The position numbers were made by a program, and so were the translations under genes. Shown here piece by piece: positions 1 to 6,314 of a stretch of 8,911 nucleotides of DNA; positions within the stretch are counted from its first letter, which is position 1, and every line of letters starts with the position of its first letter. The stretch comes from an uncultured Erysipelotrichaceae bacterium (GTDB taxonomy: Bacteria; Bacillota_I; Bacilli_A; Erysipelotrichales; Coprobacillaceae). The stretch covers positions 1 to 8,911 of the forward strand of contig CALDMQ010000250.1 in the NCBI GenBank assembly GCA_937917505.1, in the 5' to 3' direction. A model generated the notes under the pieces. That model ran no database searches and was not told the DNA's origin. It was given only the letters and a program-made list of their open reading frames with translations.

Positions 1-1
1 G

Positions 2-652
2 TTTGGTTGTCAAGGCGTTGTTTATGCTTTGTCTGCTTCCTTTCATTTGAGTGTTACATCTTTTATGCAATTGATATTTTTATCAATTGGTATTGCTTTG
101 TGTTCTATTTTATTTATATTACTTATGCATTTTGGACATAAATATTTTAAGGAAACTTTTTCTAATCCTTATATAAGAGTCTTTGTAGGTTCGTTAGTAT
201 TACTTATGATGGTATTGTTTTTTGGAAAAAATTATTTAGGATCTGGAATGGATACGATTCATAATGCTCTTTATCAATCTGTTATGCCTTATGATTTTAT
301 TTTAAAAGCTTTTTTTACAGCAGTAACAATTGGTTGTGGATTTAAAGGTGGAGAAATTGTACCTACATTCTTTATTGGGTCGACACTTGGTTATACATTA
401 GGTTTTTTATTAGGGATTGATCCTCATTTGTCTGCAGCTTTAGGATTGGTAGGGATGTTTTGTTGCGTGGTTAATTGTCCTTTGACAAGTTTAGCATTGT
501 CAATAGAAATGTTTGGTAGTGAATATTTGATATTATTTGCAATTGTGGTTGCTTTTTGTTATGTATTATCTGGATATTTTAGTTTGTATCAGGCACAAAA
601 AATTGTTTATTCAAAAACATCACCTCAGTTTATTGATCAAAATGCAAAATGA
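2..652 (+). CDS. ClC-family anion channel/antiporter, C-terminal part (5' end outside window)
   Basis: The frame is open from the left edge (codon at 2-4) to TGA at 650-652, giving the last 216 residues of a larger membrane protein; the TTG at 29 is not its start. Several hydrophobic helices are visible. The stretch GCGFKGGEIVPTFFIG has its GGEIVP at 347-364, matching the anion-pathway motif GGxFxP in the second half of ClC proteins. It is followed by NCPLTSLALSIEMFG and a final helix. ClC proteins are homodimers that move Cl- or F- across the membrane, some with H+ counter-transport. The FKGGEI(V)P form and the SIEMFG segment remind me of the fluoride-exporting CLC-F/EriC-F branch, but the N-terminal selectivity residues are missing, so the substrate is not settled. 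No CBS domains follow the membrane part. No terminator is seen after it; the tyrS promoter starts 2 bp beyond the stop. Confidence 0.85.
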   Translation, partial: FGCQGVVYALSASFHLSVTSFMQLIFLSIGIALCSILFILLMHFGHKYFKETFSNPYIRVFVGSLVLLMMVLFFGKNYLGSGMDTIHNALYQSVMPYDFILKAFFTAVTIGCGFKGGEIVPTFFIGSTLGYTLGFLLGIDPHLSAALGLVGMFCCVVNCPLTSLALSIEMFGSEYLILFAIVVAFCYVLSGYFSLYQAQKIVYSKTSPQFIDQNAK

Positions 653-654
653 TG

Positions 655-683
655 TTGACTTCATTTATAAAATCACATATGAT
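655..683 (+). promoter_or_regulatory. Sigma-A promoter of the tyrS T-box transcript
   Basis: TTGACT (655-660) and TATGAT (678-683) are separated by 17 bp, a near-consensus housekeeping promoter. Transcription would start near 690, just ahead of the T-box leader. The -35 lies immediately after the stop codon of the ClC gene. Confidence 0.8.
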
Positions 684-689
684 AGTTAT

Positions 690-898
690 ACAGCAAAGAA
701 AGAGACAAGTAGTTATAATACATTGTTTTAGAGAGTTTGTGGCTGGTGAAAACAAACCAATGTCTATAATGAATACACTCTGGAGCTTCTAAGTGCAAAG
801 CTTAGACGGTTTGAATCGTTATCTTCAAAGAGTGTATGTCATAAGACATAAATAAAGGTGGTACCGCGAGAATTCGTCCTTTGATGAATTCTCTTTTT
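690..898 (+). promoter_or_regulatory. T-box riboswitch, tyrosine specific (tyrS leader)
   Basis: This leader senses uncharged tRNA and lets transcription continue when tyrosine charging is low. Stem I is recognisable: CATTG (721-725) pairs with CAATG (758-762), and GTTTGT (735-740) pairs with ACAAAC (752-757) around the loop GGCTGGTGAAA, with an unpaired AGAGA region between them. The specifier loop reads GAA-TAC-A, with TAC (774-776) as the Tyr codon. The conserved T-box GGTGGTACCGCG is at 857-868; its TGGT bulge (859-862) fits a tRNA end with discriminator A, as in tRNA-Tyr. The antiterminator can form from AAAGG (854-858) with CCTTT (878-882) plus G866-G868 with C875-T877. It shares bases 868 and 875 with the terminator stem, so the two are exclusive. 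Start and end of the leader are approximate. Confidence 0.93.
868..898 (+). terminator. T-box intrinsic terminator
   Basis: GAGAATTC (868-875) pairs perfectly with GAATTCTC (886-893) around a 10-nt loop and is followed by five T residues (894-898). This is the OFF structure of the tyrosine T-box, and it ends only 17 bp before the tyrS ATG. Confidence 0.9.
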
Positions 899-915
899 AT
901 TTGGAGGAGGATATT

Positions 916-2142
916 ATGAAAATTTATGATGAATTACTATGGCGTGGCTTAATTAAAGATGTAAGTTCACCTGAAATTGAGGAAAAGTTAAATAATGGAG
1001 GAATGACTTTTTATATTGGAACTGATCCAACTGGAGATAGTTTACATATTGGACATTTTTCTTCATTTTTGATAAGTAAAAGATTAAAAGATGCAGGACA
1101 TAATCCTATTTTATTAGTGGGTGGTGCGACTGGTTTAATAGGAGATCCAAAACCTGATACAGAAAGACCTATGATTACTAAAGAACAAGTTCAACATAAT
1201 TTTGATTGTTTAAAGAAACAAGCTATTGATTTGTTTGGGTTTGAAGTTGTTAATAATTATGATTGGTCTAAAGATTTAAACTTCATTGATTTTTTAAGAG
1301 ATTATGGAAAATACTTTAATGTTAATTATATGTTAAATAAAGATATTGTGAAAAGACGTTTGGATTTAGGTATTACTTATACTGAATTTTCTTATATGAT
1401 CATGCAGGCAATGGATTTTTATTGGTTATATGAAAATAAAGGTTGTCATATGCAAGTTGCTGGACAAGATCAATGGGGAAATATCACTGCTGGTATTGAA
1501 CTTATTAGAAAGAAAACTGGTCAAGAAGCTTATGGATTTACTATGCCTTTATTAACAAAGAGTGATGGTACGAAATTTGGTAAAACAAATGGTCATGCGA
1601 TTTGGTTAGATAGAAAGAAAACATCACCATATGAAATGTATCAATTCTTTATTAACTCTGAAGATGACAAAGTGATTGATTACTTAAAATTCTTAACATT
1701 TTTATCAAAAGAAGAAATCGAAGAATTAGAAGAAAAAAACAAAACACAACCTCATCTAAGAGAAGCACACAAAGCTTTAGCAAAAGAAGTTATTACATTC
1801 ATTCATGGTGAAGAAGCTTATAATGAAGCTTTAGAAATTAGTCAAATGTTATTTTCAGGAAAAATTCAAAACTTAACATTAGAACAAGTTCAATCATGTT
1901 TCAACGGCGTACCAAGTATTGAAATGGAAGAAGATACACAAATTTTAACTGCTTTGGTTAAAGTTGGAGCAGCATCTTCCAATAGAGAAGCAAGACAATT
2001 TGTAACTGGTGGCTCTGTTTTAGTGAATGGTGAAAAAATTACTGATGTAGAATTTGTAATTTCAAAATCTAATGCTTTTGGAAATAAAGCAACCGTTATA
2101 CGCCGTGGTAAAAAGAATTATTATGTGATTAATCATAAATAA
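916..2142 (+). CDS. tyrS: Tyrosyl-tRNA synthetase (TyrRS), class Ic
   Basis: It charges tRNA-Tyr with tyrosine using ATP in the cytoplasm, normally as a homodimer. I start it at ATG 916 because GGAGGAGG (902-909) sits 6 nt upstream; the in-frame TTG at 901 would place the SD inside the gene. The product is 408 residues, usual for the short bacterial TyrRS. Visible elements are the YIGTDPTGDSLHIGH block with HIGH at residues 44-47, the tyrosine-pocket helix around SYMIMQAMDF, AGQDQWGNI at about 182-190 (the family usually has GGSDQWGN), and KFGKT at 220-224 in the KMSKS position. The C-terminal 66 residues, from about 343, form an S4 RNA-binding domain (REARQFVTGGSVLVNG). The Tyr T-box directly upstream confirms the specificity. 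The next gene follows after 12 bp and shares the transcript. Confidence 0.98.
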   Translation: MKIYDELLWRGLIKDVSSPEIEEKLNNGGMTFYIGTDPTGDSLHIGHFSSFLISKRLKDAGHNPILLVGGATGLIGDPKPDTERPMITKEQVQHNFDCLKKQAIDLFGFEVVNNYDWSKDLNFIDFLRDYGKYFNVNYMLNKDIVKRRLDLGITYTEFSYMIMQAMDFYWLYENKGCHMQVAGQDQWGNITAGIELIRKKTGQEAYGFTMPLLTKSDGTKFGKTNGHAIWLDRKKTSPYEMYQFFINSEDDKVIDYLKFLTFLSKEEIEELEEKNKTQPHLREAHKALAKEVITFIHGEEAYNEALEISQMLFSGKIQNLTLEQVQSCFNGVPSIEMEEDTQILTALVKVGAASSNREARQFVTGGSVLVNGEKITDVEFVISKSNAFGNKATVIRRGKKNYYVINHK

Positions 2143-2154
2143 GGGAGATAAAAG

Positions 2155-2493
2155 ATGAAAAAGATTATAGCTTTATGTTTATGTGGACTTGTTTTATTTG
2201 GATGTTCTTCTACGAATACAAGTCAAGTGGTCGAAAATGGAGATATTGTTAAAGTTGATTTTGTTGGAAGTATGAATGGTAAGGAGTTTGATGGTGGTTC
2301 TGCACAAAATCAAATTGTAGAAATTGGTGCGGGACAATATATTGAAGGTTTTGAAGACGGTATTATTGGAATGAAAAAAGGTGAAACCAAAGATGTTAAT
2401 TTAAGCTTTCCTGACAATTATTATGAAGAACTTGCAGGTAAGAAGGTCACATTCAAGATTACAGTTCAAAATATTTATAGAGAAGTGAAATAA
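2155..2493 (+). CDS. FKBP-type peptidyl-prolyl isomerase lipoprotein (trigger-factor-like FKBP fold)
   Basis: A 112-residue protein with a lipoprotein signal: MKK, a hydrophobic stretch and the lipobox LFGC with Cys17 as the lipid anchor. It should therefore sit on the outer face of the membrane. From about residue 28 to the end it is a single short FKBP domain: KVDFVGSMNGKEFDGG, then IEIGAG-like (VEIGAGQYIEGFEDGIIGMKKGE), then VTFKITVQNI. Compared with FKBP12, the F-D pair of the pocket is kept (F45-D46), the pocket Trp is Phe, the first Tyr is Phe, and the large flap is replaced by FPDNYYEELAGKK. These features match the FKBP domain of trigger factor. The likely role is folding of exported proteins. 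It follows tyrS by 12 bp with SD GGGAGA and no visible promoter of its own, so it should be under the tyrosine T-box. Catalytic activity is inferred. Confidence 0.9.
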   Translation: MKKIIALCLCGLVLFGCSSTNTSQVVENGDIVKVDFVGSMNGKEFDGGSAQNQIVEIGAGQYIEGFEDGIIGMKKGETKDVNLSFPDNYYEELAGKKVTFKITVQNIYREVK

Positions 2494-2516
2494 GTGGGAT
2501 AACCACTTATTTTTTT
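2490..2516 (+). terminator. Intrinsic terminator of the tyrS-FKBP unit
   Basis: ATAAGTGG (2490-2497) pairs with CCACTTAT (2503-2510) around the loop GATAA, followed by TTTTTT (2511-2516). The stem contains the stop codon of the FKBP gene. Confidence 0.9.
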
Positions 2517-2526
2517 AATAAGCTAT

Positions 2527-2575
2527 AAACAGTATATAACACTTGACAACAGTTATTGACTGTTTTATACTGTTT
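2527..2575 (+). promoter_or_regulatory. Candidate GntR/YtrA operator: nested inverted repeats over the promoter
   Basis: AAACAGTATA (2527-2536) is the exact inverted complement of TATACTGTTT (2566-2575); extending inward to 14 bases each, only one position fails. Inside it lies a second inverted repeat, AACAGT (2548-2553) and ACTGTT (2559-2564). The CAGT/ACTG cores occur at 2530, 2550, 2559 and 2569. The repeats cover the -35/-10 spacer and the -10 of the promoter ahead of a GntR-family repressor gene, so autoregulation is the natural reading. The binding protein is inferred from position only. Confidence 0.6.
2543..2571 (+). promoter_or_regulatory. Sigma-A promoter of the GntR-ABC operon
   Basis: TTGACA (2543-2548, perfect consensus) and TATACT (2566-2571) are 17 bp apart. 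The predicted start near 2578 leaves a short leader to the regulator ATG at 2594. The whole element is embedded in the inverted repeats described at 2527-2575. Confidence 0.85.
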
Positions 2576-2593
2576 ACGAAAGAAGGGTGAGTC

Positions 2594-2965
2594 ATGAAAA
2601 TTATTATTAATCATACATCTATGGTTCCTATTTATGAACAGATTGTTGATCAAATAAAATTATTGATACGACATGGAGAACTGAAAGAAAATGATATTCT
2701 TCCATCAGTTCGAAGTTTATCTAAAGAATTAAGAATTAGTGCTTTAACAGTTAAAAAGGCATATGATTATTTAGAATCAGAAGGATTTACAATAACTATT
2801 CATGGTAAGGGGACTTATGTAACAGCAACGAATACAGAATTGTTATTAGAGGAACAAATGAAAGAATTAGAGTCAGATTTAGATTGTGTCATTCAAAAAG
2901 GTAGACGTTATGGTCTTAGTGATGAAGATATAAAAAGTTTATTTGAATTAATTATGGAGGGATAA
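2594..2965 (+). CDS. GntR-family transcriptional regulator, YtrA subfamily
   Basis: A 123-residue DNA-binding protein. Residues about 8-78 form the GntR winged helix-turn-helix: VPIYEQIVDQIKLLIRHGEL, then LPSVRSLSKELRISALTVKKAYDYLESEGF, then the wing HGKGTYV. Only about 45 residues follow, predicted helical (EEQMKELESDLDCVIQKGRR). This is far too short for a FadR- or MocR-type effector domain and is typical of the YtrA subfamily, which dimerises through this short tail and represses adjacent ABC transporter operons, often cell-envelope or antibiotic responsive. GGGTGA (2585-2590) provides the SD, 3 nt before ATG. It is first in an operon with an ABC ATPase and an ABC-2 permease, and the symmetric repeats over its promoter are the likely operator. 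The inducer is unknown. Confidence 0.93.
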   Translation: MKIIINHTSMVPIYEQIVDQIKLLIRHGELKENDILPSVRSLSKELRISALTVKKAYDYLESEGFTITIHGKGTYVTATNTELLLEEQMKELESDLDCVIQKGRRYGLSDEDIKSLFELIMEG

Positions 2966-2968
2966 ATA

Positions 2969-3788
2969 ATGTTAAAAGTTCATGAATTAAAAAAAGAATA
3001 TCCACATTTTTCTTTAGAGTGTTCTTTAGAGGTCAAATGGTGCTGGAAAAAGCACAACTTTTAAAGCTGTTTTGGGTTTGATTTATAAAGATGATGGTCA
3101 TATAAATATATTTGATAAAAATATAAAGGATTTAAATACGAATGATAAAGAAAAAATAGGTGTTGTTTTATCTGATTCGGGTTTTAGTGGCTATTTAACA
3201 ATTCAAGATATTATTCCTATTTTAAAACAAATGTATCATCAATTTGATTATCAATTCTTTAATGAGCAAGTTCAGCGTTTTCAATTACCAACAAATAAAA
3301 TAATTAAAGAATTTTCAACTGGAATGAAAGCAAAATTAAAAGTTTTAGTTGCTATATCACATCGTGCAAAACTTTTGATTTTAGATGAACCAACAGCTGG
3401 ATTAGATGTCATTGCTAGAGACGAATTGTTAGATATGTTAAGAGAATTTATGGAAAAAGATGAAGAACGTGCTATCTTGATTAGTTCTCATATTTCTAGT
3501 GATTTAGAAAATTTATGTGATGATTTGTATATGATTCATGAAGGTCAAGTCATTTTTTATGAGGATACAGATGTATTATTAAGTGATTATGCTTTATTAA
3601 AAGTGAATCATGATCAATATCAAGATTTGGATAAACAATTTGTTTTACGTTTTAAAAAAGAGAATTATGGTTATAGTTGTTTAACGAATCAAAAGCAATA
3701 TTATATGGAGAATTATCCGCAACTCACAATTGAAAAAGGAACAATAGATAATGTAATCACAATGATGATAAGAGGTGAAAAAGCATGA
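2969..3788 (+). pseudogene. ABC transporter ATP-binding protein (YtrB/BcrA type), disrupted by an internal deletion and frameshift
   Basis: A good start (SD GGAGGG at 2956-2961, ATG 2969) begins a normal ABC N-terminus, MLKVHELKKEYPHFSLEC, then about SLEVK. That frame then runs into TAA at 3062-3064. The Walker A sequence NGAGKSTTFKAVLGL is encoded in another frame from 3036, which is closed upstream by TAG at 3027-3029 and has no start before TTG 3072. The rest is intact to TGA 3786-3788: FSTGM signature near 3312-3326, Walker B LLILDEPTAGLD from about 3372, and the H-loop SSH with His at 3489. The usual 9-10 residues between the strand SLEVK and NGAGKS (a K/E-G-x-I-x-G-L-I-G segment) have no counterpart, so roughly 26-32 bp seem lost, with length 2 modulo 3 needed to give the frames seen. 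A downstream start would omit Walker A, so ATP hydrolysis should be lost. A sequencing or assembly error is possible but would have to exceed a simple homopolymer slip. Confidence 0.85.
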
Positions 3789-4441
3789 AAGGTTTATTAA
3801 TCAAGGATTTGAAACTATTTCAATTACAAGGTAAATTTTTTATTTGCTTCGTAATAGCTATTGGTATGATTTTGACGTTTATCAATCATAATGCAACATT
3901 TTTATTAGCATTTTTGACTTTTGTTATGTCAAATTTTTCATTCAGTACAATTTCATATGATGAATTTGATAATGGATATGCATTTCTTTTTACATTGCCT
4001 ATAACACGTAAACGATATGTTATGGAAAAATATTTATTTACTATTTTATTAAGTGGGGGAGCATGTTTGTTCTCTATTGTTTTTGCAATAATTTATAATC
4101 AATGGAATACAAGTATGCCATCTTTAGATTTGATATTGATAGGGTTAATGATTTTATCTATTGTCTTTATTTTTCAATCATTAATATTGCCTTGTATATT
4201 CAAATTTGGAGGAGAAAAAGGAAGAATAGCTATTTTGATTGTATTTGGACTTATAACAATTATTGGATTTGTGTTTATTAAAGGTATGCAAATGTTAGGG
4301 TTTGATATTGGCTACATATTGAATCATCTTTCAGTGATAAATATAGGATTAGTTATATTGATAATGTTTATTGTTGCTTTACTTTCTTTATTCATATCAA
4401 TGCAAATCAGTATTGTTATCATGAATAAAAAAGAATTTTAG
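3785..4441 (+). CDS. ABC-2 type transporter permease of the YtrA-type operon
   Basis: A 218-residue integral membrane protein with six hydrophobic segments at about residues 17-33, 37-55, 82-104, 117-138, 146-166 and 184-207. The N-terminus MKGLLIKDLKLF and the block YDEFDNGYAFLFTLPITRKRYVMEKY (written here in two parts: YDEFDNGYAFLF and TLPITRKRYVMEKY) are characteristic of the ABC2_membrane_5 family of permeases. Its ATG overlaps the ATPase stop as ATGA (3785-3788), so it was translationally coupled to that gene, and GAGGTGA sits upstream. It would form the membrane channel of an exporter powered by the upstream ATPase. With that ATPase broken, this permease appears orphaned unless another ATPase serves it. 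The substrate is unknown; relatives handle antibiotic- or envelope-stress-linked export. Confidence 0.88.
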   Translation: MKGLLIKDLKLFQLQGKFFICFVIAIGMILTFINHNATFLLAFLTFVMSNFSFSTISYDEFDNGYAFLFTLPITRKRYVMEKYLFTILLSGGACLFSIVFAIIYNQWNTSMPSLDLILIGLMILSIVFIFQSLILPCIFKFGGEKGRIAILIVFGLITIIGFVFIKGMQMLGFDIGYILNHLSVINIGLVILIMFIVALLSLFISMQISIVIMNKKEF

Positions 4442-4448
4442 AAATAAT

Positions 4449-4477
4449 GTCAATCTTTATGATTGGCTTTTTCTTTT
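4449..4477 (+). terminator. Intrinsic terminator of the GntR-ABC operon
   Basis: GTCAATC (4449-4455) pairs with GATTGGC (4461-4467), including one G-U pair, around the loop TTTAT, then TTTTT-C-TTTT. It lies 8 bp after the permease stop and ahead of the truB promoter. Confidence 0.85.
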
Positions 4478-4502
4478 ACAATATTTGTCTTTGTGTTATA
4501 AT
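4475..4502 (+). promoter_or_regulatory. Promoter of truB-ribF
   Basis: TTTACA (4475-4480) and TATAAT (4497-4502) are 16 bp apart, and TG at 4494-4495 makes an extended -10. The start near 4509 gives a very short leader of about 10 nt. The promoter overlaps the T-tract of the preceding terminator. Confidence 0.75.
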
Positions 4503-4518
4503 TCTTTTTGGTGATAGA

Positions 4519-5355
4519 ATGAATGGAATTTTATTGGTAAATAAACCTACTGGTATGACAAGTCATGATGTTGTTAATTTTATTAGAAAAACTTTACATA
4601 CAAAAAAAGTAGGGCATTGTGGAACGTTGGATCCAGATGCAACGGGTGTACTTGTTTTATGCATTGGAAAAGCAACAAAAGCTTTACAGTTTTTAATGTG
4701 TGAAGATAAAGAATATCAAGCAACACTTTCTTTAGGAACTTTTACAGATACATATGATAGTAGTGGAAAGGTTCTTGAAACAAAAGAATTTACAGGTGTG
4801 AGTGATGTTGAAAAGGTGTTAAAGTCATATTTGGGCAAACAAAAACAATTGCCACCTATGTATTCTGCAATTAAAGTGAATGGTAAAAAATTATATGAAT
4901 ATGCAAGAAATCATGAAGAAGTAAAAATTGAACCAAGAGATATTGAAATTATTAATATACAACTTTTATCTCAAAAAGAACATCTTGTTGAATTTTTAGT
5001 TCATTGTTCTAAAGGAACATATATACGTTCTTTATGTGTAGATATTGCAAGAGATTTAGGTTATCCAGGTCATATGTGTCATTTGATTAGAACACGATCA
5101 GGGCATTTTTCTCTTCAAGATTGTTATGATTTAGAAGATATTGAAAAAGGAAATTATCGTTTGTTGACATTAGAAGAAGCTTTTAAAGGTTTTGAAAAAT
5201 ATACGATTGATGATGAAAATATTGTTTATCATGGAAAAATGATACGAAGTGATATTGATCATCAGGTTGTGGTTGTTAATCTTGAGGGTAAAGTTTTAGC
5301 TGTTTATGGTCCTAATGGACAGGGTTATTTAAAGAGTATAAGAGGATTATTTTAA
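4519..5355 (+). CDS. truB: tRNA pseudouridine(55) synthase TruB
   Basis: It converts U55 in the T-loop of nearly all elongator tRNAs to pseudouridine. The start is placed at ATG 4519 (MNGILLVNKPTGMTSHDVV, the conserved N-terminus), giving 278 residues. An in-frame ATG at 4447 exists, but it lies before the operon terminator and upstream of the promoter -10, so it cannot be the start. SD GGTGA (4510-4514) is 4 nt before ATG. The catalytic motif HCGTLDPDATGVL carries Asp38. Further family blocks are YSAIKVNGKKLYEYAR and the region CSKGTYIRSLCVDIARDLG. The C-terminal part is a shorter PUA-like tail. It is followed directly by ribF, the usual Firmicute pair. Confidence 0.97.
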   Translation: MNGILLVNKPTGMTSHDVVNFIRKTLHTKKVGHCGTLDPDATGVLVLCIGKATKALQFLMCEDKEYQATLSLGTFTDTYDSSGKVLETKEFTGVSDVEKVLKSYLGKQKQLPPMYSAIKVNGKKLYEYARNHEEVKIEPRDIEIINIQLLSQKEHLVEFLVHCSKGTYIRSLCVDIARDLGYPGHMCHLIRTRSGHFSLQDCYDLEDIEKGNYRLLTLEEAFKGFEKYTIDDENIVYHGKMIRSDIDHQVVVVNLEGKVLAVYGPNGQGYLKSIRGLF

Positions 5356-5356
5356 A

Positions 5357-6277
5357 ATGGAAGTTATTCGATTAAATGGGCAAAAACTTAATATGAAAGA
5401 ACCTATTTGTAGTGCTATTGGTTTTTTTGATGGACTACATAGAGGGCACATGGCTTTGGTTGATGAAGTTATAAGGATTGCAAGGGAAAAGCATTATAAA
5501 ACGGCGTTAATGACTTTTGATCATCATCCATTATTTGTGTTAGGTAGATTGAAAGAAGAACGTTATATCACCACAACGGAAGATCGTATTGAACTTTTAG
5601 AAAAGTTAGGGATAGATTATTTATTTATTATTGAATTTAATCAAGAAGTGGCTTCTTTATTACCACAAGATTTTATACATGATTATATTTTAAATTCCTC
5701 TATTCATCATATTGTATGCGGATTCGATTTTCATTTTGGACAAAAAAATATGGGGAGTTCAAAAGATTTTCAAGATTGTCCACATTTAGATGTAAGTGTT
5801 ATTGAAGAGGTGGATTATAAAGGTGAAAAGATATCTTCAACACGTATCCGTCAATTGTTGGAAAAAGGTCATATTGATGAAATGAATGAAATATTAGGAA
5901 GACACTATCAAGTGAAGGGTCAAGTGATTCGTGGGCGACAAATAGGACGATTAATAGGTTTTCCAACTACGAATATAGATTATCAATCTTATTTCTTACC
6001 AGCACGAGGTGTTTATGCAGTCAAATTTTATTTGCATGAGGAAGTTTATTTAGGAATGTGTAATATTGGTTTTAATCCAACATTTACAGCTTTAGATAAA
6101 CCGTCATTAGAGGTGCATATTTTTGATTTCAATCAGGATATTTATGGTGAAGATGTTAAGATTGAATTTTATGCAAAAATGAGAAGTGAAGTTCATTTTT
6201 TAAGCAAAGAACAATTAATTGAACAATTAAATCAAGATCAGCAACAAATTTATCATTTTTTTAAAGACTTGTCATAA
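5357..6277 (+). CDS. ribF: Bifunctional riboflavin kinase / FAD synthetase
   Basis: The enzyme phosphorylates riboflavin to FMN and adenylylates FMN to FAD. The 306-residue length is normal. The N-terminal nucleotidyltransferase (FAD synthetase) domain shows IGFFDGLHRGH at residues 21-31 with the HxGH-like motif, CGFDFHFGQ at 121-129 and ISSTRIR at 159-165. The C-terminal flavokinase domain from about 180 shows GRxIGRLIGFPTTN ending at 206, PARGVYAV, NIGFNPTF and LEVHIFDF, whose Glu252 is the expected catalytic base. Its ATG is 1 nt after the truB stop, and the SD AGAGGA lies inside the end of truB, so the two are co-transcribed and coupled. No FMN riboswitch precedes it. Its stop codon lies in the loop and 3' arm of the downstream terminator. 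Confidence 0.97.
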   Translation: MEVIRLNGQKLNMKEPICSAIGFFDGLHRGHMALVDEVIRIAREKHYKTALMTFDHHPLFVLGRLKEERYITTTEDRIELLEKLGIDYLFIIEFNQEVASLLPQDFIHDYILNSSIHHIVCGFDFHFGQKNMGSSKDFQDCPHLDVSVIEEVDYKGEKISSTRIRQLLEKGHIDEMNEILGRHYQVKGQVIRGRQIGRLIGFPTTNIDYQSYFLPARGVYAVKFYLHEEVYLGMCNIGFNPTFTALDKPSLEVHIFDFNQDIYGEDVKIEFYAKMRSEVHFLSKEQLIEQLNQDQQQIYHFFKDLS

Positions 6278-6290
6278 GTCTTTTTCTTTT
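6263..6290 (+). terminator. Intrinsic terminator after ribF
   Basis: AAAGACTT (6263-6270) pairs perfectly with AAGTCTTT (6276-6283) around the loop GTCAT. The run continues as TTTTT-C-TTTT to 6290. It overlaps the ribF stop codon and separates truB-ribF from the broken DMT gene. Confidence 0.85.
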
Positions 6291-6299
6291 GTCCATAAT
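6269..6299 (+). promoter_or_regulatory. Possible weak promoter of the DMT transporter remnant
   Basis: CATAAT (6294-6299) is a good -10 placed 16 bp before the gene start, at a distance like that of truB. The only -35 candidate is TTGTCA (6269-6274), but the 19-bp spacer is long and it lies in the ribF terminator. Treat as tentative. Confidence 0.3.
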
Positions 6300-6314
6300 G
6301 AATTTGGTGATATG

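Noticed and set aside
901..915. TTG start for tyrS at 901
   Set aside because: The strong SD GGAGGAGG would then be inside the coding region; ATG 916 is correctly spaced after it.
4447..4518. Longer in-frame start for truB at ATG 4447
   Set aside because: It lies upstream of the operon terminator and of the truB promoter, and the added residues are hydrophobic read-through of the terminator tail. The family N-terminus begins at 4519.
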